The translations under genes were made by a program, and so were the position numbers. Of a stretch of DNA of 64,000 nt, positions 28,587 to 38,674 are shown one piece after another. The first letter of the stretch is position 1; every line of letters starts with the position of its first letter. This DNA comes from Pseudomonas sp. NKUCC02_KPG (GTDB lineage: Bacteria; Pseudomonadota; Gammaproteobacteria; Pseudomonadales; Pseudomonadaceae), in assembly GCF_019345465.1 (NCBI RefSeq), contig NZ_JAHKRC010000002.1, forward strand, positions 1-64,000. Reading direction: 5' to 3'. The notes beneath the pieces are model-generated. The model was not told the origin of the DNA. It was given only the letters and a program-made list of their open reading frames with translations, and ran no database searches.

Positions 28587-29486
28587 TTAACGCTCAATGC
28601 GCAACCTGCATTGTTCTTCGGCATCGGGTGCCTGGGGACTGAGTATCCGTACGCTGGCATGTACCAGCCAGCAACTGAGAATAAACGGCGCCGTTAATGG
28701 CGCAAGCCCCAGGGCGATAAACCCGGGTGTAAGCAACAGGGTGACGAGGATGCCGACTAATGGAAGCCACGGCCGACGTCGCTGCTGGCTCAGGGCCAAT
28801 GCGGCGAGTACCGGGTTGTAGCCTGCCAGCCCGTCCAGTGCGGCGGCCGTGTCCTGTTGATACAGCCCAAATGCCAGGCCCGCCAGCGAACCCGTAATGG
28901 CCCATAGCGCCGCCCGATGACTGCTCAGGCACAGGCCGAGCACAATCAGCAGCCCGGCAACGGGGTGCTGTAGCAGCATCACTTGGGCCACGCCTTTGAA
29001 CACGGCCTGTACCAGCGTCAGGCTGTTGACGGCCTGATCGGGGTTCAGGGCAGGGGCAGGGGTGTTGTTCAGGTGCAGCAAGATCCAGCCAAGTACCACA
29101 AACGGCGCGGTATAGGCCAACAGGCTTTGCCCGTGGGCGGCGCGTTTTAGCCACTGGTGGACGAGCATCGTGCTCAATCCTGCACTGGCAATAATCAGCA
29201 GGGGCAACAGGGCGGACCACTCCAGTTGGTGGCTTAACAGCAACCCCAGCAAGATGCCGTTGTAACTGTAGAGCCCGGCCTGGCGTTCGGCTTTGGGGTA
29301 GTCGCGACGTTGTGCGGTCAAGAGCCCCGCAACACCGCCCAGCAAGGCGCCACCGAGCAGGGTGGGAGCACTGAGCAGAATCGCCAGCAGGCACATCACT
29401 CCGCACAGCGGATGGCGCTGGAGGAAGATTTGGCTGAAACCGGCGCACAGGGCAGTCGCCCAGTCGGGGCAGGGGTGTGAACTCAT
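28587..29486 (-). CDS. Urea transporter family protein
   Basis: 299 aa, about ten membrane segments in two homologous halves, as in the UT/Yut urea-channel family. LYSYNGILLGLLLSHQ and AGYNPVLAALALSQ are the paired motifs. It probably moves urea by facilitated diffusion. It lies downstream of glxR on the same strand. The allantoicase and ureidoglycolate lyase encoded nearby release urea, so it could export or re-capture this by-product (inference). Confidence 0.85.
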   Translation of the reverse strand: MSSHPCPDWATALCAGFSQIFLQRHPLCGVMCLLAILLSAPTLLGGALLGGVAGLLTAQRRDYPKAERQAGLYSYNGILLGLLLSHQLEWSALLPLLIIASAGLSTMLVHQWLKRAAHGQSLLAYTAPFVVLGWILLHLNNTPAPALNPDQAVNSLTLVQAVFKGVAQVMLLQHPVAGLLIVLGLCLSSHRAALWAITGSLAGLAFGLYQQDTAAALDGLAGYNPVLAALALSQQRRRPWLPLVGILVTLLLTPGFIALGLAPLTAPFILSCWLVHASVRILSPQAPDAEEQCRLRIER

Positions 29487-29498
29487 GATTGTTACCTG

Positions 29499-29590
29499 GT
29501 AGTCGCTGCCGAGGCACGAAGGCTGCGAGCTCTTGATTGGCTCCCTGCATGATCAAGAACTCGCAGCCTTCGTGCCTCGGCAGCGACTAC
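29499..29590. repeat. Type B REP-like inverted pair
   Basis: GTAGTCGCTGCCGAGGCACG... and its reverse complement (...GTGCCTCGGCAGCGACTAC) lie between glxR and the urea transporter. Confidence 0.78.
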
Positions 29591-29630
29591 AGGTAGTGCG
29601 GTCTCCCCAAAAAAGGGCAGACCGGCGGGG

Positions 29631-30521
29631 TTACTTGTCGCGAATCGAGAAGTTGGCCATGTGTTCCAGGCCTTTGATCAGCGCCGAGTGGTCCCAGTTG
29701 CTGCCACCGATGGCGGCGCAGGTGCTGAACACTTGTTGGGCGTTGGCGGTGTTGGGCAGGTTGATCCCCAGTTCGCGGGCGCCCGCCAGGGCCAGGTTGA
29801 GGTCCTTCTGGTGCAGGCTGATGCGGAAACCCGGATCGAAGGTGCCCTTGATCATGCGCTCGCCGTGGACTTCAAGGATTTTTGACGAAGCAAACCCACC
29901 CATCAGGGCTTCGCGAACCTTGGCCGGGTCAGCACCGTTCCTGGCGGCAAACACCAACGCTTCAGCCACTGCCTGAATGTTCAGGGCAACGATGATCTGG
30001 TTGGCCACCTTGGCGGTCTGACCGTCGCCGTTGCCGCCGACCAGGGTGATGTTTTTGCCCATGCTCTGGAGCAGGGGAAGGGCGCGGGCGAAGGTTTTTT
30101 CGTCGCCGCCGACCATGATGCTCAAGCTGCCAGCCTTGGCGCCCACTTCACCGCCAGACACTGGGGCGTCCAGGTACTGCGCGCCCTTGGCGTTGATTTT
30201 TTCAGCGAAGGCTTTGGTTGCCGTCGGCGAGATCGAACTCATGTCGATCACCACCTTGTTCGGGCTCAGGCCTGCGGCGATGCCGTCTTCACGGAACAGC
30301 ACGTCTTCGACCTGAGGGGTGTCCGGCACCATGACAATAATGAATTCGGCTTCCTGGGCCACTTCTCGCGGACTGGCCAGGGCGATTGCGCCTGCGGCGA
30401 CCAGATCGGCCGGTGCGGCGCCGTGATGGGTCGACAGAAACAGGCTATGCCCGGCCTTTTGCAGGTTGCTGGCCATAGGCGAACCCATGATGCCTGTGCC
30501 GATAAATCCGATTTTAGCCAT
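29631..30521 (-). CDS. glxR: 2-hydroxy-3-oxopropionate (tartronate semialdehyde) reductase
   Basis: 296 aa beta-hydroxyacid dehydrogenase that reduces tartronate semialdehyde to D-glycerate with NAD(P)H. The Rossmann motif GFIGTGIMGSPMA, the substrate motif DAPVSGGEVGAKAGSLSIMVGG (in part) and the catalytic Lys in KVANQIIVALN are present. It is the third step of the gcl-hyi-glxR route. GAGG stands before the ATG. A type B repeat lies between it and hyi. Confidence 0.93.
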   Translation of the reverse strand: MAKIGFIGTGIMGSPMASNLQKAGHSLFLSTHHGAAPADLVAAGAIALASPREVAQEAEFIIVMVPDTPQVEDVLFREDGIAAGLSPNKVVIDMSSISPTATKAFAEKINAKGAQYLDAPVSGGEVGAKAGSLSIMVGGDEKTFARALPLLQSMGKNITLVGGNGDGQTAKVANQIIVALNIQAVAEALVFAARNGADPAKVREALMGGFASSKILEVHGERMIKGTFDPGFRISLHQKDLNLALAGARELGINLPNTANAQQVFSTCAAIGGSNWDHSALIKGLEHMANFSIRDK

Positions 30522-30550
30522 GACAAATCCTCTTATTTTATAGGGTCTTT

Positions 30551-30638
30551 GTAGTCGCTGCCGCAGGCTGCGATAAGGCCCGCAGGGCCTTCAAGGGGGA
30601 CTGCTGCGCAGTCCATCGCAGCCTTCGGCAGCGGCTAC
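30551..30638. repeat. Type B REP-like inverted pair, CGCAGGC variant
   Basis: GTAGTCGCTGCCGCAGGCTG and its inverse ending GCAGCGGCTAC flank a central region, between glxR and hyi. Confidence 0.75.
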
Positions 30639-30650
30639 AGTGTTTTGTGG

Positions 30651-31433
30651 TTACACCGCGTTATGGGTCTTGAGCCACACCAGACCGGCTTCGGTGCTGG
30701 TCAGTGGCTTGTATTCGCAACCCACCCAGCCCTGATAGCCAATGCGGTCCAGGTGATCGAACAGGAAGCGGTAGTTGATTTCGCCAGTGCCCGGCTCATG
30801 GCGGCCCGGGTTATCGGCCAGCTGGATATGGTTGATGTGCCCCAGGTGCGTTTGCATGGTGCGGGCCAGATCGCCCTCCATGATTTGCATGTGGTAGATG
30901 TCGTATTGCAGGAACAGGTTGGTGCTGCCGACCTTTTCCTGAATGGCCAGGGCCTGTTTCGTGTTGTTCAGGTAAAAGCCCGGAATGTCGAGGGTGTTGA
31001 TCGACTCCATGACCAGCTTGATACCCGCCGCCTGAAGCTTGTCGGCCGCGTATTTGAGGTTGGTGACGAAGGTTTTTTCGATCAGCGCTTCGTCTGCGCC
31101 TTGTGGGCGAATCCCCGCCAGGCAGTTGATCTGGTCGTTACCCAGTACCTGGGCGTAAGCAATGGCCAGGTCAACCCCGGCACGGAACTCATCCACCCGA
31201 TCCGGATGGCAGGCGATCCCGCGCTCACCCTTGGCCCAGTCACCGGCCGGCAGGTTGAACAGCACTTGGGTCAGCTTGTTGGCATCGAGTTGCGCCTTGA
31301 TCTCGGCAGAGCTGTAGTCGTAAGGGAACAGGTATTCAACGCCATGAAAACCAGCGTTGGCAGCCGCTTGAAAACGGACAAGGAAATCCTGTTCGGTGAA
31401 CAGCATGGACAGGTTGGCGGCAAAACGCGGCAT
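30651..31433 (-). CDS. hyi: Hydroxypyruvate isomerase
   Basis: 260 aa TIM-barrel isomerase that interconverts hydroxypyruvate and tartronate semialdehyde. Features include MPRFAANLSMLFTE, VEYLFPYDY, LVMESINTLDIPGFYL and FLQYDIYHMQIMEGD with metal-ligand residues. The ATG at MPRFAANL is chosen, with AGGAG upstream and family length. It is 53 bases downstream of gcl on the same strand. Confidence 0.94.
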   Translation of the reverse strand: MPRFAANLSMLFTEQDFLVRFQAAANAGFHGVEYLFPYDYSSAEIKAQLDANKLTQVLFNLPAGDWAKGERGIACHPDRVDEFRAGVDLAIAYAQVLGNDQINCLAGIRPQGADEALIEKTFVTNLKYAADKLQAAGIKLVMESINTLDIPGFYLNNTKQALAIQEKVGSTNLFLQYDIYHMQIMEGDLARTMQTHLGHINHIQLADNPGRHEPGTGEINYRFLFDHLDRIGYQGWVGCEYKPLTSTEAGLVWLKTHNAV

Positions 31434-31486
31434 GGTGAACTCCTGCAAATAGGTGGCCCCTCTCCTTTAAAGAGAGGGGCAGTCAA

Positions 31487-33262
31487 TTAATCCAGCATCG
31501 AAATGGCGGTCGGTGCATCGTTGCCCACCAGCGCCAGGTCTTCAAATTCGTTCACGGCGTTGATTTCGGTGCCCATCGAGATATTGGTCACGCGCTCCAG
31601 GATGATTTCCACCATCACGGGTACGCGGAACTCCTTGATCAGCTCCTGGGCCTTGCGCAGTGCAGGCTGGATTTCACTCGGTTCGAACACACGCAAGGCC
31701 TTGCAGCCCAGGCCTTGAACGACGGCAACGTGGTCAACGCCATAGCCGTTGAGTTCGGGTGCGTTGAGGTTGTCGAAAGCCAACTGAACGCAGTAGTCCA
31801 TTTCAAACCCGCGTTGTGCCTGACGAATCAGCCCAAGGTAGGAGTTGTTCACCACGACGTGGATATACGGCAGGTTGAACTGTGCGCCCACGGCCAGTTC
31901 TTCGATCATGAACTGGAAGTCATAGTCGCCGGACAGCGCCACGACATTACGGTCGGGGTCGGCCTTGACCACGCCCAGCGCCGCAGGAATGGTCCAGCCC
32001 AGAGGGCCGGCCTGACCGCAGTTGATCCAGTGACGCGGTTTGTAAACGTGCAGGAACTGCGCACCGGCAATCTGCGACAAACCGATGGTGCTGACGTAGC
32101 ACGTGTCTTTGCCGAACACCTGGTTCATCTCTTCGTACACGCGCTGGGGTTTGACCGGCACGTTGTCGAAGTGAGTCTTGCGGTGCAGCGTGGCCTTGCG
32201 TTGCTGGCAGTCTTGCAGCCAGGCGCTGCGGTTTTTCAGCTTGCCGGCGACCTTCCATTCGCGGGCCACTTCAAGGAATACCTTGAGCGCGGAACCTGCG
32301 TCGGAAACGATGCCCAGATCCGGGTTGAACACGCGGCCGATCTGGGTTGGCTCGATATCAACGTGTATGAACTTGCGACCCTCGGTGTAAACGTCGACCG
32401 AACCGGTATGACGGTTGGCCCAACGGTTGCCGATGCCCAGTACCACGTCGGACTTGAGCAGGGTGGCGTTGCCGTAGCGGTGGGATGTCTGCAGGCCGAC
32501 CATGCCCACCATCAGCGGGTGATCGTCGGCAATCGTGCCCCAGCCCATCAGGGTCGGGATGACCGGGATGCCGGTCAACTCGGCGAATTCCACCAGCAAC
32601 TCGCTGGCGTCGGCGTTGATGACGCCCCCGCCACTGACCAGCAGCGGGCGTTCGGCCTGATCGAGCAGGGCCAGGACTTTTTCAGCCTGCAATCGGGTCG
32701 CCGATGGCTTGGCCAATGGCAGCGGTTCGTAGGCATCGATGTCGAATTCGATCTCGGCCATTTGTACATCGAACGGCAGGTCGATCAGCACCGGGCCGGG
32801 ACGCCCGGAGCGCATTTCGTAAAAGGCTTTCTGGAAGGCGTAAGGCACCTGGCCAGGCTCCATCACGGTGGTCGACCACTTGGTGACGGGTTTGACGATG
32901 GTGGTGATATCGACTGCCTGGAAGTCTTCTTTATGCATCCGCGCCCGTGGTGCCTGGCCGGTGATGCACAGAATCGGGATCGAGTCGGCCGAAGCGCTGT
33001 ACAGGCCCGTCACCATGTCGGTGCCTGCCGGGCCCGAAGTGCCGATGCACACGCCGATATTGCCGGCCTTGGTACGGGTGTAGCCCTCGGCCATGTGCGA
33101 GGCGCCTTCCACGTGGCGAGCAAGGACGTGATCGATGCCACCGACCTTTTGCAGGGCCGAGTACAACGGGTTGATTGCGGCACCCGGGATACCGAACGCG
33201 GTATCGACACCTTCGCGACGCATCACCAGAACGGCGGCTTCGATTGCTCTCATTTTGCTCAT
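31487..33262 (-). CDS. gcl: Glyoxylate carboligase
   Basis: 591 aa, exactly the usual length. This ThDP enzyme condenses two glyoxylate molecules to tartronate semialdehyde and CO2. The N-terminal ThDP half has V51 in [13 protein letters not shown], where most ThDP enzymes carry the activating Glu; this is the known Gcl peculiarity. The ThDP/Mg motif GDYDFQFM...NNSYLG is in the C-terminal domain. Near-identity to the E. coli sequence is apparent along its length. The start is the ATG at [19 protein letters not shown] palindrome lies 27 bases upstream. Confidence 0.96.
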   Translation of the reverse strand: MSKMRAIEAAVLVMRREGVDTAFGIPGAAINPLYSALQKVGGIDHVLARHVEGASHMAEGYTRTKAGNIGVCIGTSGPAGTDMVTGLYSASADSIPILCITGQAPRARMHKEDFQAVDITTIVKPVTKWSTTVMEPGQVPYAFQKAFYEMRSGRPGPVLIDLPFDVQMAEIEFDIDAYEPLPLAKPSATRLQAEKVLALLDQAERPLLVSGGGVINADASELLVEFAELTGIPVIPTLMGWGTIADDHPLMVGMVGLQTSHRYGNATLLKSDVVLGIGNRWANRHTGSVDVYTEGRKFIHVDIEPTQIGRVFNPDLGIVSDAGSALKVFLEVAREWKVAGKLKNRSAWLQDCQQRKATLHRKTHFDNVPVKPQRVYEEMNQVFGKDTCYVSTIGLSQIAGAQFLHVYKPRHWINCGQAGPLGWTIPAALGVVKADPDRNVVALSGDYDFQFMIEELAVGAQFNLPYIHVVVNNSYLGLIRQAQRGFEMDYCVQLAFDNLNAPELNGYGVDHVAVVQGLGCKALRVFEPSEIQPALRKAQELIKEFRVPVMVEIILERVTNISMGTEINAVNEFEDLALVGNDAPTAISMLD

Positions 33263-33288
33263 TGTTTTGTGCCTCTTACGTTTTGTAA

Positions 33289-33298
33289 TTGTATACAA
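33289..33298. promoter_or_regulatory. TTGTATACAA operator upstream of gcl
   Basis: Perfect ten-base palindrome 27 bases before the gcl ATG. Identical sites occur before the GlcG-like gene, puuE and the right-hand permease. It fits a dimeric GntR/FadR-type repressor site, which is an inference. Confidence 0.7.
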
Positions 33299-33428
33299 GT
33301 GGCTGTTGAGCGAGTGTATTCATCCTCCGCGGTGCAGGTCAATGGCTTTTGTTGAATCTGTGACTGATGAGTCCCAGTCCCTGTATTCAGGCACTGCCGG
33401 TATTTTTTAAATGAATGGCTCATTAAAA

Positions 33429-33438
33429 TTGTATACAA
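33429..33438. promoter_or_regulatory. TTGTATACAA operator upstream of the GlcG-like gene
   Basis: Perfect palindrome in AAAATTGTATACAAAAC, 91 bases before the GlcG-like ATG in the 267-base gap divergent from gcl. The same sequence stands near gcl, 130 bases away. Confidence 0.7.
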
Positions 33439-33529
33439 AACAATTTTATATTGTGTTCTATTGTCTGCATTGAATGCGCCTTGAAACGGCGCGCGAAAGG
33501 CTTTCCATAACAAGATAAGGACGGCAACC

Positions 33530-33970
33530 ATGAGTGCTTTAACCTTGAAAGTCGCTTTAGACCTTACTGCTCAGGCCTTGAGCACGGGGCGCCAGATCAG
33601 CGCGGCACCGTTAACGGTGGCGGTGCTCGACAGTGGCGGACATCTGTTGGCGCTGCAGCGCGAGGATGGCGCCAGCCTGTTGCGTCCCAGCATCGCGATT
33701 GGCAAAGCCTGGGGCGCGATTGCCCTGGGCAAGGGTTCGCGTTTGCTGGCGCTGGACGCACAGCAGCGCCCGGCGTTTTATGCCGCCCTTAACGGGATGG
33801 GGCAGAGCGACGTCGTACCGGCGCCTGGTGGGGTGTTGATCCGTGATCAATCGGGGCAAGTGGTCGGCGCGATCGGCATCAGCGGCGACACCTCGGATAT
33901 CGACGAGCAGTGCGCGATCAGTGCAGTGGAAGCGCTGGGCTTGCGGGCGGATGCGGGGGTGGTGGTCTAA
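33530..33970 (+). CDS. GlcG/HbpS-family protein
   Basis: 146 aa single-domain protein of the GlcG/HbpS (formerly DUF336) family, with AVLDSGGHLLALQREDGA, SIAIGKAWGA and GGVLIRD...VGAIGISGD. Members bind heme or cobalamin or have unknown roles. Genes of this family commonly sit with glycolate/glyoxylate genes. It is divergent from gcl, with a shared operator motif, so co-regulation is likely. The biochemical role here is unknown. Confidence 0.85.
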   Translation: MSALTLKVALDLTAQALSTGRQISAAPLTVAVLDSGGHLLALQREDGASLLRPSIAIGKAWGAIALGKGSRLLALDAQQRPAFYAALNGMGQSDVVPAPGGVLIRDQSGQVVGAIGISGDTSDIDEQCAISAVEALGLRADAGVVV

Positions 33971-34003
33971 ACGCAGAGACCGTATTGAGGCGGGGCGGGC
34001 CTT

Positions 34004-34031
34004 GTGGGAGCGAGCAAGCCCGCTCCCACAG
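34004..34031. repeat. REP-like element (type A, single)
   Basis: GTGGGAGCGAGCAAGCCCGC then TCCCACAG, between the convergent GlcG-like and TetR genes. GGGAGC/GCTCCC can form a hairpin and could end both transcripts. Confidence 0.72.
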
Positions 34032-34046
34032 GTTTCTAAGAGGGGC

Positions 34047-34652
34047 TCAGTCTGGAGTACAACCCTTGAGCACCAGCCGGATGATGGTCTGGGTCGCGGC
34101 TTCGTAGTCGCTGTCTTCGAGTTTGGCCTTGCCGGTGATGGCGGTGATCTGCCAGTCAAAATCGGCGTAGGTCTGGGTCGCCGCCCAGATGCTGAACATC
34201 AGGTGATGGGGGTCGATCGGGGCTATCTGGCCACGGTCGATCCAGATCTGGATGCAGTCGATGTTGTGCTTGGCCTGGACGTTGAGCTGTTCGACCTGTT
34301 TTTCGCTCAGGTGCGGGGCGCCGTGCATGATCTCGCTGGCAAACACCTTGGAGGCAAACGGCAAGTCGCGGGAAATGAGGATTTTTGAGCGGATGTAATT
34401 GCTCAGCACTTCGTTCGGTTCGCCATCGGCATTGAACGGTGTCGAAGCCCGCAGAATCGGGTCGATAATGCTCTCAAGTACCTCGCGATAGAGGTTTTCC
34501 TTGGATTTGAAGTAGTAGTAGACGTTGGGCTTGGGCACGCCTGCCTTGGCCGCGATGTCGCTGGTTTTGCTGGCGGCGAAACCCTTGTCAGCGAACTCTT
34601 CGCTGGCGGCACGCAAAATCAGTTCTTTATTACGCTCGCGGATACTGCTCAT
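34047..34652 (-). CDS. TetR-family regulator, RutR-like
   Basis: 201 aa. The N-terminal TetR helix-turn-helix ([34 protein letters not shown]) is followed by a ligand domain resembling RutR, the pyrimidine/purine regulator: [14 protein letters not shown] and [15 protein letters not shown]. The start is the ATG at MSSIRERNK. Its place in a nucleobase-degradation island suggests it senses a nucleobase or breakdown product. TetR operators are usually longer than TTGTATACAA, so it is not an obvious match for that site. Confidence 0.85.
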   Translation of the reverse strand: MSSIRERNKELILRAASEEFADKGFAASKTSDIAAKAGVPKPNVYYYFKSKENLYREVLESIIDPILRASTPFNADGEPNEVLSNYIRSKILISRDLPFASKVFASEIMHGAPHLSEKQVEQLNVQAKHNIDCIQIWIDRGQIAPIDPHHLMFSIWAATQTYADFDWQITAITGKAKLEDSDYEAATQTIIRLVLKGCTPD

Positions 34653-34784
34653 AAACCCGATATGTCCTTGCCTTCTGGGGCGGTCGGGCATGGTAGCACC
34701 GGGCTTGCAAGTGGCTCAAGATTGCAGCTTTCGGGCTGTCACGCGCTATGCTTGTGGCCATTCAATCCCAAAGGACGTTTTTCT

Positions 34785-35726
34785 ATGGCTGGCAGTAGCT
34801 TGCTGATGTTGCTCGACGATATTGCCGCCGTGCTCGATGACGTCGCACTGATGACTAAAGTGGCCGCCAAAAAAACCGCCGGAGTGCTGGGCGACGATCT
34901 GGCACTCAACGCCCAGCAGGTCTCGGGCGTGCGGGCCGACCGGGAGTTGCCGGTGGTGTGGGCCGTGGCCAAGGGCTCGTTTCGCAATAAGCTGATCCTG
35001 GTGCCTGCAGCACTGGCCATCAGCGCATTTGCGCCGTGGGCGGTGACACCGTTGTTGATGGTGGGCGGTGCATATCTGTGTTTTGAGGGTTTTGAGAAGG
35101 TTGCCCATAGCCTCACACACAGCAAGGCTGACGCCCAAAACCAGCGCCAGGCATTGCAAGAGTCGCTGGCCGGCGCTGAAGTCGACCTGGCGGCGTTTGA
35201 AAAGGACAAGGTCAAGGGCGCAGTGCGCACGGACTTCATTCTGTCGGCCGAAATCATTGCCATCACCCTGGGAATCGTCTCCGAGTCACCGCTGATGCAG
35301 CAAGTGGTGGTGTTGTCGGGGATCGCGATTGTGATGACGATCGGCGTCTATGGCGTGGTGGGCGGTATCGTCAAGCTCGACGATGGTGGCTTGTACTTGA
35401 GCAAAAAAACCGGCGACGGTGCATGGCCGCGGTTCCAGCGCAGTTTTGGCCGCGGCGTGTTGAGCGCTGCGCCTTACATGATGAAAAGCCTGACAGTGAT
35501 CGGCACGGCGGCGATGTTTATGGTCGGCGGCGGCATCCTGACCCATGGCGTGCCGGCGCTGCATCACTGGGTTGAAGGCGTGGCGCAAGGCAGCGCGCAA
35601 TGGCTGGGCGTGGTCTCGGCAATCGTGCCGACCTTGCTCAACGCCGTGGCCGGCATTATTGCCGGCGCAGTGGTGCTGGCGGTGGTGTCTGGTGTGAGCA
35701 AGGTCTGGCGCACGGTCAAAGGCTAG
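34785..35726 (+). CDS. DUF808 family inner-membrane protein
   Basis: 313 aa. [21 protein letters not shown] and the following [22 protein letters not shown] (in part) are the family signature. Several hydrophobic segments follow in the C-terminal two thirds. The function of DUF808 (YedI-like) proteins is unknown. The ATG at MAGSSLL has AAGGAC upstream. Its end overlaps the stop of the convergent MFS gene by four bases. Confidence 0.87.
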   Translation: MAGSSLLMLLDDIAAVLDDVALMTKVAAKKTAGVLGDDLALNAQQVSGVRADRELPVVWAVAKGSFRNKLILVPAALAISAFAPWAVTPLLMVGGAYLCFEGFEKVAHSLTHSKADAQNQRQALQESLAGAEVDLAAFEKDKVKGAVRTDFILSAEIIAITLGIVSESPLMQQVVVLSGIAIVMTIGVYGVVGGIVKLDDGGLYLSKKTGDGAWPRFQRSFGRGVLSAAPYMMKSLTVIGTAAMFMVGGGILTHGVPALHHWVEGVAQGSAQWLGVVSAIVPTLLNAVAGIIAGAVVLAVVSGVSKVWRTVKG

Positions 35727-36925
35727 GCCGCTATGGCGCGGGGTACGGTGCTGTCCTGCAGCAGGCGGTAGCCGAGCACGGCGAACAGCACCATCACGCC
35801 ACCGGCAGCCAGGGACACGGTAAAGCCCGCCTGGGCGCCGTAAGCGTCCACCACCCAGCCACCCAGGACGGCGCCAAGGGCAACCCCCATGCCCAGGCCG
35901 GTAATCATCCAGGTCAGGCCCTCGGTCAGTTTGGCGGGCGGTACGATGTTTTCCACCAGGCCCATGGCGGTGATCAGGGTTGGCGCAAAAAACAGCCCGG
36001 CGACCAGCATCCCCACGGCCAGCGTGGCGACGCTGTCGACCCACATCAGTGGCACCATCGTGACCGATGTGGCCAGTGCCCCCAGCACAAACAGTTTGGG
36101 CAGCGGCATGTTCAGTTTGAGCGTGCCGAAGATCAGCCCGGCGACACAGGAACCGAAGGCGTACATCGACAGTACGATGCTGGCAGCCGCAGGCTGGCCC
36201 TGTTGCTGGGCAAAGGCCACGCTGACCACGTCCACTGTGCCCACAATCGTCCCCAGCCCAAGCAAGGCCAGCAGCAGGATCACCACGGCGCCCTGGCGCA
36301 GTACGCTGCCACTGTGTTCGTTGCTGCGCGGATGTACCGGCGGTTCGGTTTTGCGTTGCAGCACAAACACGCTGACGCCAATGGCCAGCAGGATGGCTGC
36401 CGCCAGTGGCCCGGCCTGGGGGAACAGGGCGACGCTCAGGCCTACGGAAATCGGCGGGCCGATAATGAAGCTGACCTCATCGAGTACCGACTCGAATGAA
36501 AACGCGGTGTGCAATTTGGGCGAGCCGCGGTACAGCTCGGTCCAGCGTGCCCGGACCATCGCCGACATGCTGGGCATGCAGCCCGACAGTGCGGCGAACA
36601 CAAACAGCGTCCAGTCCGGCGCGCCAAAGTGGCTGCACAGCAGCAGGGCCAGCAGGCCGCTGACGCCAATGGCGGTGACGCCTGGCAGGATACGGCTCTG
36701 GCCGTAGCGGTCGACCCAGCGTGAGATCTGCGGTGCCAGCAGGGCAGTGGCCAGGGCAAAGGTGGCGGCCACGCCACCGGCCAGCCAATAGGAGCCCTGC
36801 AACTGTGCAAGCATGGTGATGATACCGATGCCGACCATGGATATCGGCATCCGTGCGATCAGGCCCGCGCCGCTGAAAGCCTTGGTGCCGGGGGCGCTGA
36901 AAATCTCGCGATAAGGGTTAGCCAT
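35723..36925 (-). CDS. MFS transporter
   Basis: 400 aa with 12 predicted helices; the closest type is the drug/metabolite efflux MFS group. The loop with [13 protein letters not shown] resembles MFS motif A. The substrate is unknown. The start is the ATG at MANPYREIF, with GGAGCTTGT upstream. It is divergent from a TetR gene, with three TetR-type operators between them, so it is probably a TetR-controlled exporter. Confidence 0.87.
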   Translation of the reverse strand: MANPYREIFSAPGTKAFSGAGLIARMPISMVGIGIITMLAQLQGSYWLAGGVAATFALATALLAPQISRWVDRYGQSRILPGVTAIGVSGLLALLLCSHFGAPDWTLFVFAALSGCMPSMSAMVRARWTELYRGSPKLHTAFSFESVLDEVSFIIGPPISVGLSVALFPQAGPLAAAILLAIGVSVFVLQRKTEPPVHPRSNEHSGSVLRQGAVVILLLALLGLGTIVGTVDVVSVAFAQQQGQPAAASIVLSMYAFGSCVAGLIFGTLKLNMPLPKLFVLGALATSVTMVPLMWVDSVATLAVGMLVAGLFFAPTLITAMGLVENIVPPAKLTEGLTWMITGLGMGVALGAVLGGWVVDAYGAQAGFTVSLAAGGVMVLFAVLGYRLLQDSTVPRAIAA

Positions 36926-36963
36926 ACAAGCTCCGGAACATTGGGTGGACACACTTTGATTCT

Positions 36964-37054
36964 GTAGTCGCTGCCGCAGGCTGCGAAGGGTTGCTCTGCA
37001 ACCCGTTTTCCAAAACGCTCCGCGGCTCCCTTCGCAGCCTGCGGCAGCGACTAC
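36964..37054. repeat. Type B REP-like inverted pair, CGCAGGC variant
   Basis: GTAGTCGCTGCCGCAGGCTG and its reverse complement ending GCGGCAGCGACTAC lie between the MFS gene and the TetR operators. Confidence 0.78.
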
Positions 37055-37069
37055 ATATTTTCGTGAATG

Positions 37070-37137
37070 CTACATACGCGGCGTATGTAGAAATATACGC
37101 ATACATGGCGTATGTCAATTAACATACGTCGTGTATC
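37070..37137. promoter_or_regulatory. Three tandem TetR-type operators
   Basis: Three copies of CATAC-N5-GTAT(G/C) begin at 37073, 37100 and 37123. The first is a perfect palindrome with ten-base arms (CTACATACGC and GCGTATGTAG) around one G. The second is exact in the core, and the third has GTATC in the right half. They lie directly upstream of the TetR gene and on the promoter side of the MFS gene. Confidence 0.78.
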
Positions 37138-37157
37138 CAAAATTAAAGGTGGCAGGC

Positions 37158-37760
37158 ATGGCGCCCAAAGCGCGGTCGCAAATGATCGAAGAAACCCGTG
37201 GCAAGCTGCTTGAAGCTGCACGGCTGGCCTTTGGTTCAGTGGGCTACGCCCAGACCTCGATGGATGAGTTGACGGCTTCGGTGGGCTTGACGCGCGGGGC
37301 GCTGTATCACCATTTCGGTGACAAGAAGGGTTTGTTTCAGGCGGTGGCCCAGCAAATCGATGCCGAGCTGGATGCGCAACTGGCTCAGGTGCTTGAGCAA
37401 GCCGACAGCCAGTGGCAAGGGTTTCAGGATCAGTGCCGGCTGTATCTGGAGATGGCTCTGCAAATCGAAGTGCAGCGTATTTTGTTGCGGGATGCGCCTT
37501 CGGTGCTGGGCTCGCAATACGTGCAGAACACTCAGTCAGTGTGCTGTCTGTCGATGGCGGCGATGCTGCAGGGCTTGATGGATACACACGTGATTCAACG
37601 CACCGACCCCGAGGCGTTGGCGCGCCTGATTCAGGGCGGCTTGATGGATGCGTCGTTCTGGATTGCCGAGGCCGACAACCCGCCGCAGCGTCTGGCGGCT
37701 GCGCTGGACAGCCTGGACCTGATGCTGCGGGGTTTGTTGCAGGTGCCCCAGGCGCGATAA
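37158..37760 (+). CDS. TetR-family regulator of the divergent MFS gene
   Basis: 200 aa. The helix-turn-helix is seen as AFGSVGYAQTSMDELTASVG (edge of domain) and TRGALYHHFGDKKGLF. The C-terminal ligand domain has a QRILLRDAPSVLGSQY segment as in AcrR-like TetR_C groups. The ATG at MAPKARSQ is chosen (AGGTGG upstream); a GTG at 37131 would place coding sequence inside the third operator. Autoregulation is likely. Confidence 0.87.
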   Translation: MAPKARSQMIEETRGKLLEAARLAFGSVGYAQTSMDELTASVGLTRGALYHHFGDKKGLFQAVAQQIDAELDAQLAQVLEQADSQWQGFQDQCRLYLEMALQIEVQRILLRDAPSVLGSQYVQNTQSVCCLSMAAMLQGLMDTHVIQRTDPEALARLIQGGLMDASFWIAEADNPPQRLAAALDSLDLMLRGLLQVPQAR

Positions 37761-37779
37761 GGCGCCCGGGGCTCGCGCA

Positions 37780-38565
37780 TCAGAAGTGGTACTTGACCAG
37801 CAGGCTCGCAGTGTCCTGGTTGGTTTTGAATGAACCGCTGTCTTCGATGCCGTACTTGTTTTTCCAGTAGTCGTATTCAACGCCGACGTACAACTGCTTG
37901 GCGCCCCAGCTCAATGCCTTGCCCAGGTCATATTTGATCTGCGGGTTGAAGTGCAGGTTGGCGTGGTAGGTGCCGCGTGAGTTCTGGTCGTTGTCCACCA
38001 CCCAGTCCATGTAGCCGTCGATCAGCACATCGGAATTGCCCAGGGGCAGGGTGTAGGACCACACCGGGGTGATCTGCCAGACGCCTTTGCCAGCACGGTT
38101 GCCTTCAGGGAAGCGCTGGTAGAAGTTCAACTGGAAGTAGTCAAAGCCCGGCACGTTCAGGTCGAAACCCGGGCCGATCAGGTAGGCCTCGGTGTCGCCT
38201 TCGCCAAACTCGTAAGTCATGGCCAGCAGCACGTCTTTGATCGGGCCAAATTCAAACTTCTGGTCGAAGATTTTGCCGAACGACAAACGAGGCGTGAACT
38301 CGCCGTAATAGGTGTTCGGGCCAACGTTACCGTCTTCTTTGCCGTTGTAGAAAATACGGTCGAGGAAGAAGAAGTTATCGCCGTACTTCCAGCTGTCAGC
38401 ATGCTCGAAGGTGAGGGTTTGCTGAATCTTCGGATTGACCTGGAAGTCCTTGCCATACAAGTAAGTCAGGCTGTTGGTTTGCCATTGCAGCAGGTCGCCG
38501 GCGACTGCCGGAGCCCCGCCCAACATGCTCCCCGCAAGCATCAGGCTGGTAAGAGTGCGCTTCAT
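37780..38565 (-). CDS. Tsx-like nucleoside-specific outer-membrane channel (copy 1)
   Basis: 261 aa. A signal peptide (cleaved after PAVAG or nearby) is followed by a 12-strand beta-barrel ending in a C-terminal aromatic, VKYHF. The Tsx/OmpK family signatures are LLQWQTNSLTYLYG, FEHADSWKYGDNFFFLDR and DGYMDWVVDND. It would admit nucleosides or related purine compounds across the outer membrane. A close paralogue lies 247 bases upstream on the same strand; the pair flanks the purine degradation genes. Confidence 0.88.
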   Translation of the reverse strand: MKRTLTSLMLAGSMLGGAPAVAGDLLQWQTNSLTYLYGKDFQVNPKIQQTLTFEHADSWKYGDNFFFLDRIFYNGKEDGNVGPNTYYGEFTPRLSFGKIFDQKFEFGPIKDVLLAMTYEFGEGDTEAYLIGPGFDLNVPGFDYFQLNFYQRFPEGNRAGKGVWQITPVWSYTLPLGNSDVLIDGYMDWVVDNDQNSRGTYHANLHFNPQIKYDLGKALSWGAKQLYVGVEYDYWKNKYGIEDSGSFKTNQDTASLLVKYHF

Positions 38566-38674
38566 TCGGTTAGCTCCAAAAAAGTAAAAAGTCGTGCAGT
38601 AGTGAGAACGTGGCGCTCTGTATTGGCGCCTTGGTCCGTGCTTTAAAACAGTCAGTAAGCCTTTGATTTAAAGG

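Noticed and set aside
31715..33355. Long plus-strand open frame opposite gcl
   Set aside because: The Gcl protein on the minus strand is full length and highly family-like; the opposite frame is His/Val/Asp-rich without motifs.
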